Below are positions 56,983 to 64,000 of a DNA stretch of 64,000 nucleotides, piece by piece. Made by a program: the position numbers and the translations under genes. The notes below the pieces were generated by a model. The model was not told the origin of the DNA. It ran no database searches and saw nothing but the letters and a program-made list of their open reading frames with translations. The stretch lies in NCBI RefSeq assembly GCF_002995845.1, contig NZ_PVXP01000010.1, positions 17,438 through 81,437 on the forward strand, written 5' to 3'. This DNA is from Clostridium luticellarii (GTDB lineage Bacteria; Bacillota; Clostridia; Clostridiales; Clostridiaceae). Within the stretch, counting starts at the first letter, position 1. The number at the start of each line of letters is the position of its first letter.

Positions 56983-58017
56983 TCACAATTCATTTTCACA
57001 ATACAATTGTCCGCAGGCAGCGCCAATTTCAGAACCAAATTGTGTCCTAACAGTTGCACTAACGCCTGCTTCCTTTAATGTACTGCAAAACTGGTTGATA
57101 GCACTCGATGGTTGAAATTTAAAAGTTGTTTTATTCGTAGAATTATAAGATATCAAATCAATATGATATAAATACTCCCATGAACCACGATTTTTCAACA
57201 AACCTATAACTGCCTTTGCATGTTCTTTAGAATCATTAATCCCTTCAAGCATAATATACGCAAGAAATACTCTTCGTCCCGTATGAATAATATGTTCATC
57301 TAATGTCTTCATTACCTCATGCAATGGAAATCTTTCATTTATAGGCATTAAATCGCTTCGTTGACTTTCAAATGGTGAATGAAGTGAGAAAATGAGATTT
57401 ACTTGTGGAAATTCTTTGGTCAATTTTTGAATTCCTGGTATAACACCAATTGTTGAAATCGTAATTCTTCGTTGACTTAAACCAAATAAATTTTGATCAG
57501 TCAAAATTTTTAGTGCACCAAATAACTCTGGATTTGCAAAAGCCTCACCCATTCCCATAAATGAAACACTATTCAAACTATGTCTATAGAAATAAAAATA
57601 AAGTAATTGATCAGTTATCTCATCAGCAGTGAGATTTCGTTTAAATCCAGTACTTCCAGTTGCACAAAAACGGCATCCAAAACCGCAACCACATTGAGAA
57701 GAAATACAAAACGATTCCCACCCCTGTTTATACTGTAATCGAACAGCCTCTATTCTCTTTCCGTCTGTCAATTCAAATAACAATTTTTCAGCTTGCTTAG
57801 AATGTTGTGAAAAAACAGGTATTAAGCTAGATACATTATTCCCAAACTCATTTGTTAAAGCTATCCTTAATACTTTTGGCAACATAGCCATATCATCAAA
57901 ATTATCTATCCTTTGACGAAAAATAGCTTTTGCAAGCTGTATATATCTATAATTTGGTAAATTTAAATCTGATACTATTTGTTTTATTTTTTCATATTTT
58001 GTTTTTGTCTGCTTCAT
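56983..58017 (-). CDS. cfr(C)-like: Cfr-family 23S rRNA C8-A2503 methyltransferase (Cfr(C)-like)
   Basis: 344 aa, radical SAM. The motif C111-x3-C115-x2-C118 is in CGCGFGCRFCATGSTGFKRN; the two catalytic cysteines correspond to C104 (ESFCISSQ) and C335 (GAACGQLYC). Extended agreement with Cfr, and not with housekeeping RlmN, is seen in GWESFCISSQCGC, SFMGMGEAFANPELF, STIGVIPGIQKLTKEFPQVN and FSLHSPFESQRSDLMPIN. The whole sequence looks closest to Cfr(C) of Clostridioides and Campylobacter. Cfr methylates A2503 at C8 and protects against phenicols, lincosamides, oxazolidinones, pleuromutilins and streptogramin A. It sits downstream of an Lsa-like ABC-F gene and has its own leader ORF and a hairpin that can hide GAGGAGG. 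Confidence 0.9.
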   Translation of the reverse strand: MKQTKTKYEKIKQIVSDLNLPNYRYIQLAKAIFRQRIDNFDDMAMLPKVLRIALTNEFGNNVSSLIPVFSQHSKQAEKLLFELTDGKRIEAVRLQYKQGWESFCISSQCGCGFGCRFCATGSTGFKRNLTADEITDQLLYFYFYRHSLNSVSFMGMGEAFANPELFGALKILTDQNLFGLSQRRITISTIGVIPGIQKLTKEFPQVNLIFSLHSPFESQRSDLMPINERFPLHEVMKTLDEHIIHTGRRVFLAYIMLEGINDSKEHAKAVIGLLKNRGSWEYLYHIDLISYNSTNKTTFKFQPSSAINQFCSTLKEAGVSATVRTQFGSEIGAACGQLYCENEL

Positions 58018-58020
58018 GTA

Positions 58021-58156
58021 GGCTTCCTCCTCGCTATTAATAGTTAGGAAGCAAAGCCAGCATTGGCGACTTATACTACTCCATGCAAATGTCGCCTAAA
58101 ACATCTGACTTTGCATGGAGCCTATTATGTGTTACTTGTATATTCATATTAAACAT
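58021..58156 (-). promoter_or_regulatory. Attenuator leader of the cfr-like gene
   Basis: Alternative stems on the minus strand: A, CTCCATGCAAA with TTTGCATGGAG (11 bp perfect); B, GGCGAC with GTCGCC; C, CAAAGTCAG with CTGGCTTTG; D, GCTTCCT with AGGAAGC, which covers the ribosome site GAGGAGG of cfr. A conflicts with B plus C. The same A, B and C stems occur before the ABC-F gene with compensatory changes. Confidence 0.75.
58076..58156 (-). CDS. Leader peptide of the cfr-like gene (26 aa)
   Basis: ATG at 58156 to TAG at 58076. The peptide starts MFNMNIQVTHNRLHAK and ends SDVLGDICME. It aligns without gaps in its last 18 residues with the leader of the ABC-F gene (TH-x2-LH-x-K-x-D-x2-GDI-x-M). 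It begins 13 nt after the ABC-F stop codon, with AAGGGA at the end of that gene as a possible ribosome site; a second in-frame ATG is at codon 4. It probably senses a translation-blocking drug by ribosome stalling. Confidence 0.65.
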   Translation of the reverse strand: MFNMNIQVTHNRLHAKSDVLGDICME

Positions 58157-58168
58157 ATTAATTCCATT

Positions 58169-59653
58169 CTATCCCTTCAATTTTATAGTTTTTGTTGCAA
58201 CATTTTCACAAAATGCAATATCATGCTCAACAAATAAAATTGTGGGCTGATATTCAATTAACAATTTCTCAATCTGCATACGAGAAATTACATCGATAAA
58301 ATTCAATGGTTCATCCCAAATATATAAATGTGCCTGTTCACACAAACTTCTTGCAATCAATACCTTTTTCTTCTGTCCTCCACTAAAATCCTGGATATTC
58401 TTTTCAAACTGCTCTCTTGAAAAATCAAGCTTTCTAAGAATTGATTTAAATAAGCTTTCTTCAATACAATATTTATCTGCGTATTCAGACAAGTTACCAT
58501 ATAAATCTGATGTATCTTGTGAAACATAAGAAATAATCAACTGACTACTTTTCCTCACAATTCCATTATGCGGGATTTTTTCTCCATAAATTAATTTTAA
58601 TATACTTGATTTCCCACTGCCGTTTTTCCCTTGAACAGCAATTCTTTCACCCTGCTCTATGGTGAAGCTTACTGCTTCACAGATAATTCTATTATCGTAT
58701 TGAATTGAAACATCCGCAAGTTCCACAAGCTTTTTACCATGGAAAGTAAGCGGTACTATTTTTAAGCTTTCATTGGATTCAATATTTTTAAGAAGCCTTG
58801 ATTTTTCCTCAATCATATTCTGTTGTCTAGCTTCTATATTTTTAGCACGCTTCATCACTTTTGCAGCTTTATGTCCAACATACCCCTTATCCAATTTGCT
58901 CCCGGAATTAGCAGCTCCATATTTACTGCTTTCAACACTATCTGACCATGCAGATGTACGTTTTGCTGAACTGGAAAGCCGGCTAATATTCTTTTTCAAT
59001 TTTTCGTTTTCTGCTAGTTCAAAACCATCTTGTAAGTCTTTATTTCTCCACCATGAAGAAAAATTTCCTTTCTGTATCTCAATATTAGTTCTATTAATGG
59101 CCAAAATATGGTCAACGCAATTATCTAAAAAATACCTATCATGTGAAATCAGAATAAATCCTTTCTTCTTTTTTAAATAATTGCTTAGTTTTTTTCTAGC
59201 TTCAACATCCAAATGATTTGTAGGTTCATCAATAAGTAAGAAGGAGTTCTCCTTTAAAAACATAGCAGCTAGTAATGCTTTGGTCTGCTCTCCTTTAGAT
59301 AGTGTATAAAATTGTCTATATAAAGCATCATAATCCATATCTAACAATGATAATTCTTTAATTATTTCCCAATCCATTGAATTTGGACTGATTTCCCTTA
59401 TGATATCTATGGTGAAATTTCCTTGTTCCTGCACCTTATAAGGAAAATATTCAAAAGTCACATCAGCTGAAATATTTCCATTATATTCGTATTTCCCAAG
59501 CAGGAGATTTAAAAAAGTGGTTTTTCCCCTTCCATTTCTTCCGGTAAACCCCAATTTCCAATCTGTATCAATTTGAAAACTTATATTTTCAAAAATATTA
59601 TCATAACTATCTTCATAAGCAAAGGTTAGGTTTGTAACATTTATTAAAGACAT
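58169..59653 (-). CDS. ABC-F ribosomal protection protein, Lsa-like
   Basis: 494 aa from the ATG at 59653 (GAGGAGGACAAAAAT before it); upstream codons up to 59692 are leader. Two ATPase domains without membrane segments: Walker A GFTGRNGRGKTTFLN (about 36-49) and VQGKNGSGKSSILK; signatures LSKGEQTKALLAA and FSGGQKKKVLIARSL; Walker B FLLIDEPTNHLD. The opening and length match Lsa-type ABC-F proteins. They bind the E site of stalled 50S subunits and displace lincosamide, pleuromutilin and streptogramin A drugs. It lies directly upstream of the cfr-like gene, whose product protects against overlapping drug classes. Confidence 0.92.
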   Translation of the reverse strand: MSLINVTNLTFAYEDSYDNIFENISFQIDTDWKLGFTGRNGRGKTTFLNLLLGKYEYNGNISADVTFEYFPYKVQEQGNFTIDIIREISPNSMDWEIIKELSLLDMDYDALYRQFYTLSKGEQTKALLAAMFLKENSFLLIDEPTNHLDVEARKKLSNYLKKKKGFILISHDRYFLDNCVDHILAINRTNIEIQKGNFSSWWRNKDLQDGFELAENEKLKKNISRLSSSAKRTSAWSDSVESSKYGAANSGSKLDKGYVGHKAAKVMKRAKNIEARQQNMIEEKSRLLKNIESNESLKIVPLTFHGKKLVELADVSIQYDNRIICEAVSFTIEQGERIAVQGKNGSGKSSILKLIYGEKIPHNGIVRKSSQLIISYVSQDTSDLYGNLSEYADKYCIEESLFKSILRKLDFSREQFEKNIQDFSGGQKKKVLIARSLCEQAHLYIWDEPLNFIDVISRMQIEKLLIEYQPTILFVEHDIAFCENVATKTIKLKG

Positions 59654-59802
59654 ATTTTTGTCCTCCTCTGTAATTAATAGTATAAACAACAAAGTCGGAA
59701 CAACAGGCGACTGTGTTTATTTACTTCATATAAATGTCGCCTTCAGTATCCGGCTTTATATGGAGATTATCATGTGTTAGCAAAGTGTCTTTGTTTTTCA
59801 TA
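59654..59802 (-). promoter_or_regulatory. Second attenuator element of the ABC-F leader
   Basis: Homologous to the cfr leader. Stem A, CTCCATATAAA with TTTATATGAAG (one mismatch); B, GGCGAC with GTCGCC; C, AAAGCCGGA with TCCGACTTT. Both leaders end in the shared ACTATTAAT near GAGGAGGA. G-C pairs of stem A in the cfr copy are A-U pairs here, so pairing is conserved though sequence is not. Confidence 0.75.
59722..59802 (-). CDS. Leader peptide 2 of the ABC-F gene (26 aa)
   Basis: ATG at 59802, TAA at 59722, with AGGAGG 11 nt upstream. The peptide starts MKNKDTLLTHDNLHIK and ends PDTEGDIYMK. It has the same length as the cfr leader peptide and 9 to 11 identical residues in the last 18. The stop codon is within the loop of stem B, so a ribosome finishing or stalling on it would change the leader fold. 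Confidence 0.7.
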
Positions 59803-59824
59803 ATATTAATTATCCTCCTTATTC

Positions 59825-59878
59825 TAATTATCTATAAAAAATAAGAGCCGCAAGAAATTATCATTCTTACAGCTCATA
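59825..59878 (-). CDS. Leader peptide 1 of the ABC-F gene (17 aa), spanning a terminator
   Basis: ATG at 59878, TAG at 59825: MSCKNDNFLRLLFFIDN. Codons 2-11 form the terminator stem and the U-run encodes LFF, the typical design of drug-sensing transcription attenuators in front of ABC-F and erm genes. A ribosome stalled early would prevent the terminator from forming. Confidence 0.6.
59837..59876 (-). terminator. Attenuator terminator upstream of ABC-F gene
   Basis: GAGCTGTAAGAA (59876-59865) pairs with TTCTTGCGGCTC (59857-59846), 12 bp with two G-U pairs and a 7-nt loop, then TTATTTTTT. It lies about 200 nt before the ABC-F start. Confidence 0.85.
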
Positions 59879-59973
59879 GATATACTAATTAAGCTAATCG
59901 TTATAGCATAACACAAGAGTATATATTAAGAGAAAAAAGAATAACTTTCTTGCATAAGTACGACAAAATAAAC

Positions 59974-60001
59974 AAAATACATCCTTTTATCTTTTTGTCA
60001 A
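59974..60001 (-). promoter_or_regulatory. Sigma-A promoter of the ABC-F/cfr unit
   Basis: TTGACA (60001-59996), 16-bp spacer, TATTTT (59979-59974) on the minus strand. It would start transcription near 59967, giving a 310-nt leader. The stretch 60002-60108 has no feature. Confidence 0.55.
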
Positions 60002-60108
60002 TTGTACTTTAAAAATTAGCAAGAAAATTAAATCATCTTTTCACCTCAAACTTCAACTTTTTTACATTGTATCACTATATATTGAAAAAATCAACAAAAG
60101 CTTGAATC

Positions 60109-60301
60109 AACTACTTTGCTGATTTATTTTTTCCATAACACTTCCACTCCGATAGATATATCTTTTACTATATTGTACCCTAATATAGTACTCCCATAAA
60201 CAGCTGTATTTAACTGAATTTAAATTTTCAGGAATCTCACTTTTTTTATTAGAGAGCAATAACTTCTTCAACCATTTTGTACATGATCAACTTTTTTATT
60301 T
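60109..60301. repeat. Direct repeat, copy 2 (~193 bp)
   Basis: Copy of 54259-54455. Here the small-gene start is followed by only nine codons (MEKINQQSS) and a TGA on the minus strand, so this copy is a truncated antitoxin-like start with its promoter. It sits directly upstream of the ABC-F promoter region. The two copies bracket the J-domain, DinJ, cfr and ABC-F genes. Confidence 0.85.
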
Positions 60302-60417
60302 CCTGAAATATATTGATTATTTTATCTTATGAAATTCTATTTGATAGAAGTCAAGTTATACGTATAGATTCTTAAAAAAGATAAAATAATAAAAAAGATT
60401 CTGTAAATGTTTAAAAA

Positions 60418-60448
60418 GCTATCTCACAATACATATATTTATGAGATA
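60418..60448 (-). terminator. Terminator of the 517-aa gene
   Basis: On the minus strand TATCTCA (60448-60442) pairs with TGAGATA (60424-60418) over a 17-nt loop, followed by GCTTTTTAAAC, 9 nt after the stop. Confidence 0.6.
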
Positions 60449-60456
60449 TTTTCCCT

Positions 60457-62010
60457 TCACTCTTCTATTTTTTTCCTCATCTCGTCCTTTAATGCAGGTC
60501 TTCTATTGTTTTCTCTTATAATTCCATCATAGTAATCCTTAAACTCATCTTCTTTATCAAGGAAACTAAATATTTCTTTAATTATACTACAATAATATGC
60601 TGCCTTAGCATATCGTGATCTTTTGGCAGCATCTATATGAAAACTAACCATTTCTTTAAGTATTTTCGTAGCTTCATCTATATAAAAATCTTTTTTATTT
60701 ATATCTCCATTTAGTACTAACATGTCTTCAATGCCCTCTGCATCATATTCATCGGTTTTTAATATAAAGTCATTTAAATTTTCATAACTTAATTTTTTAT
60801 CATAAAATAAACGGTATAATAAAGATCTGCATGTGTATTTTAAATAATAATATTTATCATATCCACTTGATTTCTCTACAACCTTTAACAGCTCATCTAC
60901 TTTCCCTTCATAGGATAGAATCTTTATAAATATCCATGTAGATCCATAACTTTTCATAACTCTTAGTCGTTTTTTAGAATCCCCCATAAAACTTTCTAAG
61001 TTATTGATCTTTTCCGCAAAATAATGGGCTTTTTTATAGTTTTTATAAGTAGTATCTTCATAGAATAAATTTTTTGCAGCACAGAATGCTCCCTGAAAAT
61101 CATTTAATTTTTCAAGGGAAGTTATAAGCATATTTTGTAATTCAACTCTTATTGATTGAATTTTAATCTTATTTAATGCCTCTTCAGTTAACTCTATACT
61201 TTCTTTCCATCTTTCTAATTCAAAATATGCTTTTACAATGTCGTAATAAAAATTAACGTTATATTTGAAAAAACTTTTAGCAAGCTCTATTCTGTTATAT
61301 CCTTTTTCATACCTTTCATAAAAGTTTTTAAGGAGCTCAAAAATTAACTGTTGTTTACTCCATTCATCATATAACTCTATTTTTTCTCTTATAATTTCTT
61401 CTAAAATAGAGATATCATTTATATGTGAAAGCATAGCTTTTTCGCATTTTTCTCCAAAATTCAACCATTCTTCAAAACACTTATCTATACTTTCTTTCTT
61501 GTCTTTTATACAATTTATGATACAGGTATAGTATTCATCAAATACATCTTCCCAATTGATATCTATGTAATATTCAGGGTTTTCTGTTCCTAGAATTTCT
61601 TCATCAAAAGAAGCTTTGTAGATGCAATTTAAAAGTAGTTCAAAGACTTCAAAAGCAACATCATAATTTTTGCTTCTAGAATATAGTAAAACTGTATTAA
61701 AGTATTCAGTAAACTTTTGTACCCACTCACTATCTTCAAAATTCACATCATCATAATTATCTAAATAATCATCATAATAAACTTCTATATAATATTTCCC
61801 TTCAAGACAGCTTTTATAAAAGTCTTTAACTTCTTCTAGAAATTCCAGCTCACCTTTTTTATTAGCTGATTCTATAGCCAATTTAGCGTCTATATTTTTA
61901 GAAATAAATTGTATTTTTTCAGTTTCATCAAGTCTATTTAAAAGATCAACAACTAGCCCTGCTAATTTTTCTTTATCAAATTTTAATAGTATTTCTATTT
62001 TTTCATCCAT
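60457..62010 (-). CDS. Large helical repeat protein, unknown function (SWIM/DUF6880-tail-like)
   Basis: 517 aa, no membrane segment. Acidic, Tyr- and Glu-rich, with helix pairs such as AYFELERWKESIELTEEALN that look like TPR repeats between residues 190 and 400. The C-terminus (RSRYAKAAYYCSIIKEIFSF, DYYDGIIRENNRRPALKDEM) resembles the tail of SWIM zinc-finger and DUF6880 proteins, but no SWIM zinc motif is present, so it may be a derivative that has lost it. It stands alone; function unknown. Confidence 0.7.
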   Translation of the reverse strand: MDEKIEILLKFDKEKLAGLVVDLLNRLDETEKIQFISKNIDAKLAIESANKKGELEFLEEVKDFYKSCLEGKYYIEVYYDDYLDNYDDVNFEDSEWVQKFTEYFNTVLLYSRSKNYDVAFEVFELLLNCIYKASFDEEILGTENPEYYIDINWEDVFDEYYTCIINCIKDKKESIDKCFEEWLNFGEKCEKAMLSHINDISILEEIIREKIELYDEWSKQQLIFELLKNFYERYEKGYNRIELAKSFFKYNVNFYYDIVKAYFELERWKESIELTEEALNKIKIQSIRVELQNMLITSLEKLNDFQGAFCAAKNLFYEDTTYKNYKKAHYFAEKINNLESFMGDSKKRLRVMKSYGSTWIFIKILSYEGKVDELLKVVEKSSGYDKYYYLKYTCRSLLYRLFYDKKLSYENLNDFILKTDEYDAEGIEDMLVLNGDINKKDFYIDEATKILKEMVSFHIDAAKRSRYAKAAYYCSIIKEIFSFLDKEDEFKDYYDGIIRENNRRPALKDEMRKKIEE

Positions 62011-62082
62011 AAGTTTTACCTTTCATTTTCTTGATTGCTCTGTAAACATCACATTTAATCTCAATGAAATTATCAAAAAAAT

Positions 62083-62553
62083 TTATCTATTAATTTCCAA
62101 TCCATTATCACTACACCAATCTAATGCAATTTTATTAAATTCATCATCCTTAAACTTGTACCATTCCTTTTCTACATTAAATCTTATGACTGCATCCTTG
62201 AATCTCCTAAAGGCTCCCTTTCCATTTAATGCATTCAATAGTTTATTGGATATTTTATCATTATCTAAGGAATAACAAAATTGAACCATAATATCATACT
62301 CATTAATATCAAATTTTGATGGCAATGAGATATAGTTATCCCAATTTTCTTCCACGTCAATAGCAGCTTTAACATCATCCAGCTGCCATTCTAGCAGCCT
62401 CTCTACATCATCTTCATCATAATTCTCAGCCATTCTTCTTGTCTCATCATCTATATAAATAATTTTACCTGTAATCTTATTATAATAACAGTTTCCCCCA
62501 TCATCAGCTAATTCTATTGCTTGTAATACATCTTCCATTTTAACTTTTCCCAT
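62083..62553 (-). CDS. UPF0158 family protein
   Basis: 156 aa: VLQAIELADDGGNCYYNKIT, GKIIYIDDETRRMAENYDED, then YISLPSKFDINEYDIMVQFC and GKGAFRRFKDAVIRFNVEKE WYKF in sequence, the hallmarks of UPF0158. GGAGATGTAAAA precedes the ATG. The family is cytoplasmic and of unknown function. It is 73 nt upstream of the 517-aa gene in the same direction, so they may be co-transcribed. Confidence 0.85.
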   Translation of the reverse strand: MGKVKMEDVLQAIELADDGGNCYYNKITGKIIYIDDETRRMAENYDEDDVERLLEWQLDDVKAAIDVEENWDNYISLPSKFDINEYDIMVQFCYSLDNDKISNKLLNALNGKGAFRRFKDAVIRFNVEKEWYKFKDDEFNKIALDWCSDNGLEINR

Positions 62554-62606
62554 TTTTTACATCTCCTTAATCATTCCATACTGTAAATCATAAAATATAT
62601 GGTTAG

Positions 62607-62730
62607 CCTTTTATGACCTCTTTTAAATGTTCATATCCATTTTCTGTAAATAAATAGTCAATTACTCTATTTTGTTTCTTAACAATAGTCCTACAATGTC
62701 CAATTAGACAATTTGCTTCTTTCTTGCGCA
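62607..62730 (-). pseudogene. Short coding remnant
   Basis: The minus frame reads LYLRKKEANCLIGHCRTIVK then KQNRVIDYLFTENGYEHLKE VIKG to a TAA. The DNA at its start (reading GATTGTATTTGCGCAAGAAA) resembles part of the J-domain-like gene (QYRLHLRKEKEN). It has only a TTG as start and no ribosome site. Probably a fragment; low confidence. Confidence 0.3.
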
Positions 62731-62749
62731 AATACAATCTGCACTGCTT

Positions 62750-63950
62750 TTAGTTGATATCTTCCAAGCTTTTTTCAATATTCTCTAAAGCTTTCTTCAA
62801 TATAGTTTTGGGGCATGCAAAGTTGATTCTTTGGAAATGTTCTCCTCCAGCGCCAAATATATAACCATCATCCATTACAACTTTAGCTTTCTTCCGCTTT
62901 AGCTTTCTTCCGCATCAATTGATGAAGCTCTATATCCGTCAAGTTAAAATCACTAAAATCAAGCCATGCCAAATAAGTTCCCTCCGGCCTAATCATCTTT
63001 ACTCTTGGAATTCGTTCTTTTAGAAATTTATCAATAAAATCTAGATTATTTTGAAGATATATAATAAGTTGTTCAAGCCATTTCTCGCCTTTATTGTATG
63101 CTGCTATTTGAGCAACAGATGCAAAAGTTCCTGGAGCGATATTGATTGACGATAGTTTACGATTTAATTTTTTCCTTAACTTTTCATTTGGTACTATAAT
63201 GTTAGAAACCTGTAACCCTGCAAGATTAAATGTCTTTGAAGACGATGTACATACAATTGAGTTCATCTCAAATTCCTTAGAAACCTTACCAAATGGAATG
63301 TGACGATTGGGAAGGTATATTAAATCCAAATGAATTTCATCTGAAACTACCAATATATCATTCTTTAAACAAATCTCCCCTAATTGCTTCAGCTCTTCAC
63401 TTGTCCATACACGCCCAACTGGATTATGTGGACTGCATAAAAACATTAGCTTAGTTTTACTATACTGAGCAATTGTTTCCAATCCCGAAAAATTCATTTC
63501 GTATTTTCCATCATTGAGCACCAACGGATTATTGACAATATGACAGCCATTATTAGTGATAACATTGGCAAATGGATGATAGACAGGATTTTGAATTATC
63601 ACTTTATCACCTGGACAGCAAAATGTTTTTACAATAAAATTGAGTGCCGGTATTATTCCCGGCGTAAAAAGCATCCATTCCTTTTCAATATTCCATCCAT
63701 TCCTCTTTTTCTGCCAGTTAACTGCAGCCTCCATAAATTCAGCACTCTTATGACCATACCCAAAAATACCATGCCGCGCCCTATCTGTTATCATTTCGAC
63801 AATTGGCTCAGCTACTTTAAAATCCATGTCTGCAATCCACATTGGAATAATTTTTTCATCTTCAAAGTTTTCTTTAAGATATTTTTTAGACCATTTTATA
63901 GAGTCTGTTTTTCCTCTGTCAATAATTTCATCAAAGTTATATTTTATCAT
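62750..63950 (-). pseudogene. MalY/PatB-type aminotransferase, frameshifted by a 16-bp tandem duplication
   Basis: PLP-dependent class I/II enzyme from the ATG at 63950 (AAAGGGAAATATT). Seen: LFTPGIIPALNFIVKTFCCP, CSPHNPVGRVWTSEEL, SDEIHLDLIYL and the PLP lysine in SSSKTFNLAGLQVSN, so a cystathionine beta-lyase/aminotransferase of the PatB type. After QLMRKKAK the 16-bp unit at 62882-62897 is repeated at 62898-62913, shifting the frame to AEES and a stop at 62883. With one unit removed, the frame continues VVMDDGYIFGAGGEHFQRIN and FACPKTILKKALENIEKSLE to a TAA at 62750, the normal C-terminus. It would cleave cystathionine or cysteine S-conjugates. The 3'-lesion likely destroys function. Confidence 0.85.
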
Positions 63951-64000
63951 AATATTTCCCTTTCCCATAATTGTAAATTAACTTTACTATACAATATTAT

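Overview
The window reads as a stretch of a low-GC anaerobic Firmicute, most likely a Clostridium sensu stricto relative. It is AT-rich, has strong AAGGAGG-type ribosome binding sites, uses GTG and TTG starts, has T-box and ZTP riboswitches and oxygen-sensitive enzymes (pyruvate formate-lyase, several radical SAM proteins, a 4Fe-4S Old Yellow Enzyme homologue), and its proteins look clostridial. The species cannot be named from the sequence alone.

Layout. 1-3.3 kb: the 5' part of an MMPL/RND exporter (runs off the left edge, minus strand) with its TetR regulator and two palindromic candidate operators, then a flavin-binding PNPOx protein facing an HxlR regulator. 3.4-6.6 kb: a compact ahbC-ahbD-ahbA-ahbB operon, the alternative siroheme-dependent haem pathway. 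6.7-11 kb: a glycosyltransferase, a MerR/GyrI-like regulator and a large enoate-reductase-type flavoenzyme. 11-17.5 kb: a duplicated peptide-use module (M24 peptidase plus POT transporter, twice) next to an XRE-cupin regulator; the upstream regions of both transporters carry the same palindrome. 17.5-28 kb: B12-binding radical SAM proteins, a DUF2975/HTH pair, LysR with a YeiH-type exporter, a rifampin-phosphotransferase-like protein, an EFR1 flavo-ferredoxin and decayed TetR and SDR genes. 28-34 kb: a second MMPL exporter with a secreted GLUG/coiled-coil partner whose frame is cut by one TGA. 34-42.6 kb: a 2-hydroxy-acid operon (aconitase-family subunits, 2HCT carrier, malic enzyme, AEC carrier) with a textbook sigma-54 promoter and a PrpR-type sigma-54 activator. 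42.7-46 kb: PFL and its activase behind a ZTP riboswitch.

46-64 kb is an accessory zone rich in relics: parts of DUF4180, two zeta-toxin genes (one with an intact small antitoxin-like gene), a RelB/DinJ antitoxin, a roughly 195-bp direct repeat 5.8 kb apart, a homopolymer frameshift in a MarR-controlled membrane protein, and a MalY-type aminotransferase broken by a 16-bp tandem duplication. It also holds an MFS carrier behind two tandem T-boxes.

The most notable feature is a two-gene ribosome-protection cluster at 57-60 kb: an Lsa-like ABC-F protein followed by a Cfr-family 23S rRNA methyltransferase. Each gene has its own upstream leader ORF of exactly 26 codons. The two leader peptides are homologous, their RNAs can form the same alternative stems with compensatory base changes, and the ABC-F gene has a further 17-codon leader lying across an intrinsic terminator. 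This looks like a duplicated drug-responsive attenuator driving two resistance genes that act on the same ribosomal site.
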